A stretch of DNA of 25,042 nt from positions 3,353,521 to 3,378,562 of the forward strand of contig FN649737.1 in the NCBI GenBank assembly GCA_000310025.1, given 5' to 3'. Numbering within the stretch: the first letter of the stretch is position 1; each line of letters starts with the position of its first letter. A model generated the notes under the pieces. That model had not been told where the DNA came from, did no database searches, and saw nothing but the letters and a program-made list of their open reading frames with translations. Below, piece by piece: positions 12,001 to 20,115 of the stretch. The stretch comes from Ectocarpus siliculosus (taxonomy: Eukaryota > Sar > Phaeophyceae > Ectocarpales > Ectocarpaceae). Position numbers and translations under genes: made by a program.

Positions 12001-13238
12001 TACTATACGATTAGTATGCATACTGCTGTGTGCGTACGTTTCGTACGCGCCCGTCCCCTTCCTTTTCGAAGGAATAAAATACAATCGATACATCCACGCA
12101 ACGACTGCTTTTTTAGAAAGTAAACCACTCTTCGCAGCAGACAAGTCAACATGAGCTATGTACCTCTACAGGCTCCCACATGTTGGCATTACTGTTGATG
12201 CAAGACCTATCTATTTAGTGACTCGTTATTCTGGAAACCTTCCACAAAACGTAGTTTGTACTATTGTACATACGGTAATTAGGAGTTGACACATGGTCGA
12301 CTGGGCGTTTGTTGTATTTAAGGAATAATAAAAACACATACAGAAAGAGTACCCATTCGAGATATACCCACAGCAGTCGAACGGGATGTGGTGGAGTCTT
12401 TTCAGTGAGTGGAGGGAAACCGGCTGGGTACTGGACTTATTTCGAGTCTTTTTAAGTCTATACACCGATGATTTATACCAGTGATGCCAGCTGGTGCTAT
12501 TTAAGTACAAAAACATCTGTACTGTTATATATTACGGCCGCGCTACTGCATGCAACCATCTGCGCTTCCCCTGCCGAATAAGTTGTACCAGGTACAACAG
12601 TAAGTGAACAAATTAACGCACGACAGCAGTGAAAGAAAAAGGAGAAAAGAGCGTTCCTGGTTCTAAACCGCAGGCAGATATAAGGAACACGTTTGAGGCA
12701 AGTGGATGAGTTTCAAAAACCAACGGTATGCCCAGTTGTCCCCATCGGGATGTCTGTGTGCGAGGCTCTGCTTGGATTCCTAACAAGGAGTACGTCTGAT
12801 ACGCTGTTGTTTTTGTTGTATTTCTCTATAGCGGCCTGCCGTTGTTAATCTCATCACTGAATGCTTTCTACGTGGTTATATTTTGATATTTTGGAGTATT
12901 TCGCACGGCACCGCAGTGCTCCAACTTTTTACCGGTACAGCAGTACAGCAGCAGTACCTCTTTTCTCTGGGGGTTGCACTACATAAATCAAAGACAATAA
13001 GAAGTCGCCCGCTCACCACCAATACTACAACAGAGGAAGGAATGCCTCCCTCGCCTTCATGCAGAAGAGTCTATGATACAAGGCGTTTGCTGTGTGACAG
13101 GTAAATAGCATTTTCCGTCTCTCTTTTCATCATTTTTTGCTCTCTTACCGTTGGTGCGTCCGGCGTCACAGGAGACGGCGTTTCTCCCGGGGCTATCGTC
13201 ACAGGAGCCGGCGTCTCTCCCGGGGCTGGCGTTGACAT
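1..13238 (-). CDS. Multi-exon Pro/Thr/Val-rich repeat protein, 3' end beyond left edge
   Basis: Gene-level call. Exons in transcription order: 13149-13238, 10469-10555, 9892-9939, 9628-9684, 9404-9466, 9165-9227, 8930-8992, 8711-8773, fifteen 66-bp exons (8482-8547 down to 5403-5468), 5213-5275, 4414-4485, 3966-4079, 3599-3625 and 1-3068. A further copy at 4639-4710 lacks a donor. Every exon is a multiple of 3 and joins at phase 0; acceptors end in AG and donors are GTAAGY, GTGAGY, GTATGT or GTACGA. The spliced frame gives about 1,620 codons in the window, almost all variants of 'DPTPAPVT' and 'ETPGPVPPVTAEPS'. No catalytic or binding domain is visible, and neither a signal peptide nor a C-terminus is seen. 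Such repeats suggest a stalk, cell-wall or surface linker; that is inference. The strand is set by the minus frame being free of stops over 3 kb and by repeated splice signals around each small exon. Confidence 0.75.
3069..3598 (-). other. Intron with a disrupted 3' splice region
   Basis: Proposed intron between the 27-bp exon and the large exon. Its 3' part holds a strong pyrimidine stretch on the minus strand (about 3148-3168) followed by TAA (3144-3146) but no AG. About 24 repeat-like codons follow (APVLLETPQPVVVTPAPV) before the first AG that gives phase 0, at 3069-3070. The true exon may therefore once have begun near 3143. No other gene is seen here. Confidence 0.45.
3599..3625 (-). CDS. 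27-bp microexon of the P/T-rich protein
   Basis: On the minus strand a pyrimidine-containing intron end (CTTTCAAAAACAG) is followed by nine codons, PEPVDTPTP, then the donor GTGAGTTTC. It is phase 0 on both sides and ends in TPTP just before the donor, as the other exons end in TPAP. It is short but agrees with its neighbours in phase, composition and splice signals. Confidence 0.55.
3626..3965 (-). other. Intron, no other feature seen
   Basis: Intron between the 38-codon exon and the 27-bp microexon. It includes a short CA run near 3870-3881. No additional P/T-type exon with splice signals was found. Confidence 0.4.
3966..4079 (-). CDS. 114-bp exon of the P/T-rich protein
   Basis: 38 codons between acceptor CCAACAG and donor GTGAGATACG, phase 0-0. 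It begins ATPVVPETPAPVTAEPV and continues with AETAEPVIPTLAPVEAPPVPT. The 'ETPAPVTAEPV' block links the small exons to the 33-residue units of the large exon, making this exon intermediate between the two repeat types. Confidence 0.7.
4414..4485 (-). CDS. 72-bp exon of the P/T-rich protein
   Basis: 24 codons, VAPVVPETPAPVTAEP then VVDPTPAP, between acceptor CCGTCTAG and donor GTATGTTG, phase 0-0. It combines the ETPAPVTAEP core of the large exon with the VVDPTPAP ending of the 66-bp exons. Confidence 0.75.
4639..4710 (-). pseudogene. Donor-less copy of the 72-bp exon
   Basis: 24 codons, VEPAVAETPAPVTAEP then VVDPSPAP, preceded by a good acceptor (TTCAG). At the place where the 4414-4485 exon has GTATGT, this copy has CCATGTGG, so no GT follows the last codon. 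If retained, the frame reads on through intron sequence to a stop near 4555. It is probably skipped (an intron from 5212 to 4486) or spliced at a cryptic donor. Its coding body shows no stop. Confidence 0.65.
4711..5212 (-). other. Intron, no other feature seen
   Basis: About 500 bp between the 63-bp exon at 5213 and the donor-less exon. Short AT-rich and T-rich tracts are present. No further exon of the repeat type was recognised. Confidence 0.4.
5213..5275 (-). CDS. 63-bp exon of the P/T-rich protein
   Basis: 21 codons, VAPVVDPTPVPVTAVDPTPAP split at the usual VT block. The acceptor is TTTCAG, the donor GTATGTGG, phase 0-0. It is related to the 66-bp array exons but lacks the extra Pro codon, and it forms the 3' border of the homogeneous array. 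Confidence 0.75.
5403..8547 (-). CDS. Array of fifteen 66-bp mini-exons
   Basis: Exons (left-right coordinates): 5403-5468, 5605-5670, 5807-5872, 6038-6103, 6262-6327, 6469-6534, 6671-6736, 6895-6960, 7114-7179, 7338-7403, 7557-7622, 7781-7846, 7988-8053, 8217-8282 and 8482-8547. Each is exactly 22 codons, phase 0-0, reading VTPLVDPPTPAP then VTVVDPTPAP. Thirteen are identical at protein level by eye; the two left-most have TLAP for TPAP. Acceptors are CCGTTCAG or a close variant (CGATTCAG or CGTTCAG). Donors are GTAAGCGG, with GTGAGCGG at 5402 and 7987. Introns are 136-199 nt and are themselves repeated. The plus-strand reading frames crossing the array, rich in Arg, Cys and Trp, are antisense shadows. 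Any number of these exons can be skipped without a frameshift. Confidence 0.85.
5403..8710. repeat. Tandem exon-plus-intron repeat with higher-order structure
   Basis: Unit lengths between exon ends are 202, 202, 231, 224, 207, 202, 224, 219, 224, 219, 224, 207, 229, 265 and 229 bp. Introns fall into families. A 158-nt type occurs at 6104, 6737, 7180 and 7623; a 153-nt type at 6961 and 7404; 136-nt at 5469, 5671 and 6535; 141-nt at 6328 and 7847; 163-nt at 8054 and 8548. All share a core around gtgtgtcatgtcgac and aatcgtgatcggacgga. The 224+219 pair makes a 443-bp dimer. Confidence 0.85.
8711..9466 (-). CDS. Four 63-bp mini-exons of the P/T-rich protein
   Basis: Exons 8711-8773, 8930-8992, 9165-9227 and 9404-9466, each 21 codons and phase 0-0. 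They begin VTPGEDPTPAP, ATPDPDPTPAP, VTPDPDPTPAP and VEPDPDPTPAP and end VTVVDPTPAP, VTAVDPTPAP (twice) and VTAVDATPAP. Acceptors are TCCAG and donors GTAAGTGG, GTACGAAG, GTAAGTGG and GTAAGTAG. Introns are 156-176 nt and more diverged than in the 66-bp array; the two to the right share text such as caacaggaaaa. The exons are the same family as the array but older, without the extra Pro codon. Confidence 0.8.
9628..9684 (-). CDS. 57-bp exon of the P/T-rich protein
   Basis: 19 codons, TLPGPDPTPAPVTPATTTP, between acceptor CGTCCAG and donor GTAAGTGGCG, phase 0-0. It keeps the DPTPAPVT core but has a shortened, diverged end. Confidence 0.75.
9892..9939 (-). CDS. 48-bp exon of the P/T-rich protein
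   Basis: 16 codons, VTPDVDPTPVPDTPAP, between acceptor CGTCCAG and donor GTGAGCGG, phase 0-0. The central VT-x-V block present in neighbouring exons is missing. Confidence 0.7.
9940..10468 (-). other. Intron, no other feature seen
   Basis: A 529-nt intron between the 87-bp and 48-bp exons. No repeat-type exon, RNA gene or mobile element is recognised in it. Confidence 0.4.
10469..10555 (-). CDS. 87-bp exon of the P/T-rich protein
   Basis: 29 codons, TPAPVIPTLLPVAEPPEP then TPEPTPETPAP, ending at donor GTATGTTTCG. Upstream on the minus strand is an almost pure C tract followed by AAAAAG, which is taken as the acceptor (phase 0). The PEPT triplets resemble those of the 27-bp exon. Confidence 0.6.
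10556..13148 (-). other. Presumed large intron carrying a dispersed repeat
   Basis: About 2.6 kb separates the 87-bp exon from the next recognisable P/T-type exon. ORFs of up to 137 codons occur on both strands (for example plus 11024-11437), but none shows a family motif, exon signals or a partner. A CAGCAG/GTAC-rich patch lies near 12930-12957. The dispersed repeat at 12318-12522 is the only structured element seen. The region may instead be upstream flank if the gene starts near 10.6 kb. Confidence 0.4.
12318..12522 (-). repeat. Dispersed element, copy 1 (inverted relative to copy 2)
   Basis: The reverse complement of this stretch matches plus-strand 22215-22412 nearly base for base, from GTACAGATGTTTTTGTACT to TTATTATTCCTTAA, with a few substitutions and short indels. 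No ORF of a transposase or reverse transcriptase is present, so it is a short non-autonomous repeat or a fragment. It begins with a short palindromic GTAC...GTAC motif. Confidence 0.85.
13149..13238 (-). CDS. 90-bp exon of the P/T-rich protein, possible first coding exon
   Basis: 30 codons from an ATG at 13238-13236: MSTPAPGETPAPVT, IAPGETPSPVT, PDAPT, then donor GTAAGAGA. It repeats an APGETPxPVT block twice and is phase 0 at its 3' end. The ATG sits in a good context (GCGGCCATG). No phase-0 acceptor with a pyrimidine tract lies just upstream, so a start here is plausible. A secretory signal peptide is absent, which is odd if the product is extracellular; an upstream exon cannot be excluded. 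Confidence 0.5.
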
Positions 13239-15654
13239 GGCCGCCCCTTTTCTATTCCGGAGAACCTTCCCTGGGTGTGTGCTCTACTATTTCGGTGCCC
13301 TCCTTCCCTCTCGTTTCTCGCGCCCCTCCCAACCCGAAAGCTTCTCCAAAATCTCACAGCAAGAGCGCGCAGGGTCCACAACCAATCCACTTCTTTTTCC
13401 GGCCGGGTAGAGCAGCAGCGGCGGAGACCCGGGGCACGGGGGAAGGTTAAATCGATGGCAAACGAATGGTTCACGTGGACATGGTGGCACTATTTAGGCG
13501 TGTGTGTCGCTGCCGATAGGTGCATGTTGGCCGCGTGTTGATGTGTGACTCCCGATTCGATTCTGAGAGAGCCGGACAAGCAGCATCAACAACGCGCGTA
13601 TATCGCATGAGGAACCAAAGTGCCCCCCCGCGCCCCTCCTGGCAAAGTACCTACCTACCCAACCAAGAGGTGCACCTTGTCTAAAACCGGGAATGTGCAA
13701 GAGCACGCACATCACGTGTGTGCCAGCCACCCCTGCAATGGGATTAGGGAAGAGAGATGGGGGGTAAATCGCCTAGAGCCCCGGACGGTGCTGCCCGGTT
13801 TTTGCGTCACACAAAACACACACACACACACGCCAAAAAATTGCTATGAACAAAAAACAGTTCGGGAGGCGGAGAGTGGGAAAACAACCCGCCTTTCTTG
13901 TCCGTTCCCTGTTCGGTCGGTGGATGGCGATGTGTCCATCGTCGTCCGCTACGGTTTTTCGAGCTGCCACCAAGCATTTCGCAAAGGGGTGGCAGTGATC
14001 GCAGAGGATGTGCGAGCCATCAACCTCATGTGCAATCATCACTCTCGTGTCCAAGGTACACGCTCCTCTTGACTACCGCCCGGAGAGAGGACAAGACAAC
14101 AAGGGCAAATCACATCACACATCACAGGTCCTCTGTGTACGTGATCGTGATCTGACATTCGAAAGAACGAAATGTCTACCACAGAACCGCCCCGCGCGCC
14201 GGCGCGCATGTGCGTGCGCGGAATCCGTTGGAACTGACCCCAACTCGCTCACCTAGTAAACGGCCACGGATCCCTCCTTCCTCCCTCCCCGTTGAAAGGG
14301 TCCTCGCACGCCCCAAGGGGCTGCTATGTCAGAGGCAAACACAGACAGGACAGGCACACCCACAGCAGCTTGTTGTTTGTCGCCGAACAGCAAACAAAAT
14401 ATGAGAATGTTCGGCTGATCTTCCTCGGCTCTCCTGCCCTTTTCTCCAAGGGCGCGCCGGCGGGCAGGGCTCCGGCGGTCAAGGGCGTTCTAGGGCGTCC
14501 GCCTAACCCCGCGTAGCACCCGCGCCTATTTTGGCTTAGGCGAGGCCTGCGGCTCTCTCTTCTCAACGTGTACAATCCAGGGATGAAGAGAGGGAGTCTT
14601 TGACGAAAAAAATCGGAAGCCTGGAAGCTGGAAGAGTGCATCTGCCCCCCCGTATTTTTTTATCCCACCTGCGGCTCCCCCTGTTCAAAATGTAGGGAAA
14701 AATGACGGTCCGCCCCACCCGCCTTCCTTTGTCTGTTGGTTGTGTCTCAAGACGAGATCGCACAGCAGTAAGTATAGTAGTCGTAGTGCTACATGCGAGT
14801 GGCCTAGGACGTACGTTTGTGTAGCTCGATAAGCCATCCACGCGCAGCGAAGCGAGGGAATTGTCGGAAAGATGGTGGGATTGAGCCTCTGACTGCTTGA
14901 TCCCCGGGTTAATTCAAAACCTTGCCTGATTGTTCTCCCGCATCCAGCTGTATCACAACCAACCAAGCTCACAAGTGATGAACCTACACTCCATGGTGTA
15001 CCACAATGCGCACAGTAGGTGCACAGGCACAGGCTTTCACGCTTACTTCATCAGGATGTTTTCGCTACGTAAATCCAACGCCAAGCAGCCGCGACTATGT
15101 ATGTACGAACGGAAAAACCAAAACTCCAGTCGCAAGTGCGGCAAACAAATAGCACCGAAAGCTGACCGGAAAGCAGTGCGTCGACGTCCGTTGACACCTG
15201 CTGCCTCACGCATGATGTAATGGACACATCATACAAATAATGGTTCATCCGACGTACCGAAGGTAGGGTAGGCCACTTGCCCTAGAGAACGAGAGAGCAC
15301 CTGCAACCGAGGAGCTGTTGGAGCCGGAATCGTTGCACATGCTTGTTGAGTCAGCAGCGGCAGCGGTATGTTGACCGCTGTCGCAGGATTCGAGATCCAA
15401 ACAAAGAAGTATTAGTCTACATTGCACAGATCCACAGGAGAACGCGTCTTGCGCAACACACAGATACATATCTAAAATACAGCAGTAGTATCTTACGCGT
15501 GTCGATTGCCTGCCCCGTTTTGGGCTGAATACTCTGGCACAGGCACGGATCACCTTGTTGCAGTCAGGGCAGTGCATCCTCACAACACACGAGGAGCTTC
15601 TTCGTTGATGTGTAAGCACATTTTGCTGGCAGTAGTTGAGGAAAGAAGCAGAGC
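13239..15654. other. Divergent intergenic region
   Basis: This 2.4 kb separates the minus-strand repeat gene from the plus-strand EF-hand gene and should hold both promoters. No TATA-like or other defined element is convincing. It includes a CA microsatellite (13811-13832), a perfect 14-bp palindrome gcgcgccggcgcgc (14194-14207) and GC-rich patches around 14440-14530. No RNA gene was recognised. Confidence 0.4.
13811..13832. repeat. CA microsatellite
   Basis: A short (CA)n run seen directly in the sequence. Confidence 0.9.
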
Positions 15655-18600
15655 ATGCTGGCTCGGAGGTCCCGCAGTAGCAGCCGCAGCGGCGGTGATG
15701 GATCGTCAACTCGGTCCTACTCCGAAGATCAAGTCCGTGCGTTCTCCGGCGAGAACAACGACAACAACAGCATGAACAATAGGGAAGGCTCGGCGAAGCC
15801 CACGAAGAGTGGTTTGGCTTCTTTCCAGGCGAGTGGACGTTTTCTCGCGTCATACGACCACCACAGAGACGCACGCGATGCGCCCTCGACAAGTCGTCGT
15901 CATCGAGGCGGTGACACCTACGGGATCAACCGCTCCGGGGTGGACGACGCGAGGAAGCTCGAAGAGGGCATCCGTGGACTCAGGTACGCCGCGATTGCCT
16001 TGTTTTTGTTTAGTTTCGAGAGCCACGGTCGGACTCGCCATCGCCTTTGTCACGAGGTGTGTACCGCTGCTGTACATAATCACTCCCAACGTGTCCAGTG
16101 CGCCGTACGGCTGGGCTCCGTGCTTCAGGCGCGTATCCGCGGTGTTACCGCTGTACGGCTGGCAAAGCTGTCTGGTGGAGCCTGTAACCCACAAACTCAC
16201 ACACTCTACAGTATAGCATCATACGTCGTGCACTACTGCTGTAGCACAACCGTCCCCCTTGTGTGGAGTTCTCTCCATATAGTCTCAAGATGATGAAACC
16301 GTTTTATGTACAGTAGATGCCATGTTCACCCGACTCGGCACGATTATTTCACGTGCAAACAAGTACGCCCAATGAGGACCCGGGGCTTGTGAACCAGTTT
16401 GGATAGCAGCCTCTACGCAGTAGGCCGGGGAAGCTCGCCGAGGTATAACAGGTACCAGCAAACACGTTCTTCGGTTGACACTGATTTACTTCCAAGCATG
16501 CACCCATTCCAGAGAGAACCCATTGTCAGAGTGTTGCGCCACGCAGGAGGCGATTCTTGTTCGACTTTTACACCCCCCATGCATTTCGTATTTCGACCTA
16601 TGTATCAGTCTGTCTGTCTCTCGATCTGCTTCACAGTTCTCATTAATGCCCACCTTTTCCTGGATGCATGGGTCGGTGCCATTGGCAACCACAGCAGTCA
16701 ACCAAAGGACGGGAGCAAGAGGCCGTCAGGGGAGAATGAGACAGGCAACAGGGGCTCGAACGGCCACCGCCACAAGGATACTGGCTTCCTCGCGACACTC
16801 AGGACGACCTTGTTCGGCGCCCGCGAACCGGTGTCCGACCTGAGCATCGAGACGTTAGAGGAGCTACACATGGTGACGGGCTGTGAGTAGTAAACTTGCT
16901 CCTTCGATGTTGCAAGCTTCGGCATTCCTGCTGGCATCCTCCGCCACTTGCTGTTGGTCTTGCACGAGGGTCACGTCGCCTGGCAGAAGGAAGTTTGCCC
17001 GCACTGCACCCGCGTGAAACGCCGTCGTAAGTGGTTTCCTAACGATTATTGCATTTCTTGGTGGACGTACAATCGTGGCCGCAGTCACGTACAAGGAGCT
17101 ACGACTCACCCGGTCTCACTTCCTTGCTCTGGTGAACGAGGCAAGCTTTATCACCAGGGAGGAATTCCTCGAGATACCATGTGAGCCAACCATTCGGCCA
17201 CGATCGAGCGCTGGAACGAACAGAGTTTTCCAATTACTTCTCTTGACGAACTTGAAACAGCCAACTCGTTACCATGACAGGTACATAGGCCGGTGCCATG
17301 GGCGACTTACTCTCGCGAAATCCCTTTTTCCTTTTCCCTGCTCCTATCATAGCCGTGGCAAACAACCCGCTGAGAGAGCGTCTGCTCGTTTGCTTCGGTT
17401 TCGATTCGATGGACAACTTGAAGTTCAAGGTGAGCTCTGATGACGTTCATCTCGTTCGCGCAAGCTATGTCCTCGGGAACTCAACCAGCAATTTCATGGA
17501 AAACGAGGGTACTATACGCACTTTTCGAACATCATGCACACGCTCTAGATGTAGAGAAACCTGGTCCCACGGCGTCTTCAAGCGGTATCCGCCTCACGTG
17601 TAGACAGGTTATGTTCCTCGAAAGCACCCTAGTCACCCAACACCGCTTCTGAATACGGAGCATACCTCACCGTTCCGGAGAGGAAAAAGTTTTTTTTCGC
17701 TTTTTCGGTCCTGAGCCTCAAGCATCGCTTACTGTCAGAAACAACAAACATCCCGTGCCTTGGCTGGCTCATATCTCGGCCAAGCCTCTTGCCTCTGGTC
17801 TACGATAACACCCCCTCCTCTGGCCCTTTCCACGTGTATCTGCCGCTGTTCGTCGTGAACCCGTTCGGGACATCGCAGGAGTTCGTGGAGATCCTATCAA
17901 TGTGAGGGTTTCACGCCTTTGAACACTATGTACAGCACTGGAGTAGCGTTTCGCTGATTCTCGAGCTTTCGCCTAGGCCCTTGCTTGTGTCACGGGTGCA
18001 CGGCGTACTCACGTGAAAAAATCGTCAGCCCATGTCAGCCCGACAGCTTGGAGAACCGATCTTGTTTCTTGCAAAATGCCAATCAGGATATCTGGAAGAA
18101 GATTATCGGCGAGCTTTGAGTCCCACCCCCGACAACCCCCCTCGCAGTCCTTCAAGTGTTCTTAAACCAGCCCGGCTTAAACTGTTATTCCTGCTCGTTT
18201 GTGCGGTCCTTTCGCAGCTTCAACAATCCGAGCGCCCAGAGGGATCAGAAGCTGAGAAGTGAGTGTATCGAGAGGGCGTCTCTATCGTTGGGGGCAGCCG
18301 GTGGAGGCTCCCTGGATCGAAATTTGGCACCCCCCCGTGTGTAGCTGAAATATCTTCTAAGTCTCGTAGTTTGTACGTATGTATAGATCCTTCGAGGAAA
18401 TCGTACATCACTAGCTACGCCTCTACCGCTACGGTCAAGAACTACGACAAGTTGACTACGATTTCTTATGTTTCGCCCCAAATGTGTTTTCCTGACCATA
18501 GGCTCGAAACTCTTTTTGTGGGGCCTTGTGGCCTGCGGTTGTGACGAACTTCCTCCAACGTCGCGCCAGCCCATTTCCGGGCTGAAAGAAAACCGTTCGA

Positions 18601-20115
18601 GACTCTGCAGTACATATCTCGGCATCTGCTTTAGAAGCTTAACCAGTACGTTCCGCGCCCTCCACGTGCCCCACACGTGGATGTTAAAAAACACACAGTC
18701 CACAGTAGTTTGCCTCGTCTTGGAAACGACACCGGTTCACACGGTGTGGTGCGAAAAGAAAGAGAGTCATCTTGAAGATTTGTGGTGTAGGTTCGAGCAC
18801 GCATGCGGACGGCCAGATCTTGGCACGGAAAACGCACTTCTCCCCTCGGCAATCTACTGCTGTACGTAGTCGATCCTCGAGACACTACCCACAGAGCTCG
18901 AGCTACCCCCTGCCCTTCCTTAACAACGAAAAGTGGCGCGTTCTTGCTTCATCTTGATGACTACTGCGAAGTGGCCTTTACGCTTGTCGATATCGACGGC
19001 GACGGCCAGGTGTCAAAGAATGATCTCGTGCGATACCTCGAGCTGATCACGGCCGCGCCGGAGGGTGTGAAGATAGACCTGGTGAGTGGTTGAGACCACT
19101 CAAACCGACTCACGTTTGACCTTGCAATTGCTTGCTCGGGGTAAAGTGGTCGGGTGCACAAGCAGGAGCCAATGAGTCCAACATGTTAGATAAGTCCAGC
19201 ATATTAGAGTTAGTGTCGCGTGAAGGGAAGCACAGTTTGAATGGGCCATAACGAGGTTGTGAATCTGCTTTTGGTGGGAATATACCGGTTCGACACCTGG
19301 TTCAGCATTACATCAATACTGAGATGGGCGGTGTTCATCCAGATATTAGGGCTTAGGTAAGGGTATCACAGGCCTCGTGCAGTGACTGCGCTCACTGGAA
19401 GCTGGCTGATTACAGAAGATGGAGACCAGATTGCATGACAGACGGCAATAAAAATATTGTATTCGACAAGAAAGACGCCGTGTTTACGACCAGGCAACGC
19501 CATCTCCACTTCGGGAGCACGAAGACGAAGGATTTGCGTGTGTGGAGTTGCCCGTGATATTGACGAGAAAATCGCTCGTTTCCGACCACGCGCGTGTTGT
19601 AGACGGTCTCGTTTTCATGGAAGGCAACCACCACAAGGAACTGACCATTTTGTTGTGCATGGGAATCATCTGGATTGGAGGATGACAAGGAGTTCACTTG
19701 AGGAACTTTTCCCCCAACAATCCCCCCTCTCCCCTCCCTGTCATACACATACCACCACCCGACCATCCAGAACGCCGTCGCTGCGAGAGTCATCGAGGAG
19801 GGTGCGTCTGCGCCAGGAGTCACGTCGTTGTCGCTCGGTGACTTCATCAAGGTAGTTTACCGTTTGGGCCAATTTTGTTTGAGAAAGGTCTGATCTTCAG
19901 ACACGGCCACGCCTCAAGAGATCTGGTGAAGTATCTGAGCACCCCCCATGTGTCACGAACAACGAAATAAGGTAGTCTTTCCCCCTCTCAATTCCCGTTC
20001 CTGTCCTATTCCCTGCCAAACTGTCAAACAATGCTATTCTGGCCTCCATCCCCCGGCGGACATTCAGATCATGGGTGCCGCAGACTTTGCAGACAAGCTG
20101 ACGATCCCATTGTGA
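15655..20115 (+). CDS. EF-hand protein of calcineurin B / CHP type
   Basis: Eight exons: 15655-15983, 16695-16882, 17085-17180, 17353-17429, 18171-18258, 18972-19081, 19771-19851 and 20068-20115 (stop TGA). All phases agree and give 338 residues. Residues 1-150 are Ser/Arg/Asn/Gly-rich and probably disordered. From about 170 the protein follows the calcineurin B family. GFTYKEL leads to a degenerate EF1 (ASFITREEFLEIP) and the conserved 'NPL..R' helix (VANNPLRERLL). EF2 is degenerate (FDSMDNLKFK). Then come FVRSFRSFNNPS and QKLRMAFTLV, and one canonical EF3 loop, DIDGDGQVSKND (266-277), with ligands at positions 1, 3, 5 and 12. EF4 is degenerate (TSLSLGDFIK), and the protein ends ADKLTIPL. 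The ATG is preceded by an in-frame TGA at 15637. Probable role: a Ca2+-responsive regulatory subunit; the partner is unknown. The acceptor of exon 5 is the least certain junction. Confidence 0.8.
17430..18170 (+). other. Intron 4 of the EF-hand gene, with unexplained open frames
   Basis: The donor GTGAGC follows the codons for LKFK; the proposed acceptor is TTAAACCAG at 18162-18170. The interval contains two open stretches. Plus 17440-17652 begins TFISFAQAMS. An ATG-less frame at about 17695-17899 follows a T-rich acceptor-like tract and is followed by GTGAGG. Neither joins the gene in phase. Confidence 0.45.

Noticed and set aside
17695-17899. ATG-less open frame after a T-rich acceptor-like tract, followed by GTGAGG, inside intron 4 of the EF-hand gene
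   Set aside because: It cannot be joined to exons 4 and 5 in phase, and family alignment leaves no room for it. About 62 open codons are not rare by chance.
19270-19320. Possible tRNA T-arm (ggttcgacacc)
   Set aside because: The flanking bases do not form a five-pair stem, and no acceptor, D or anticodon arms can be placed.
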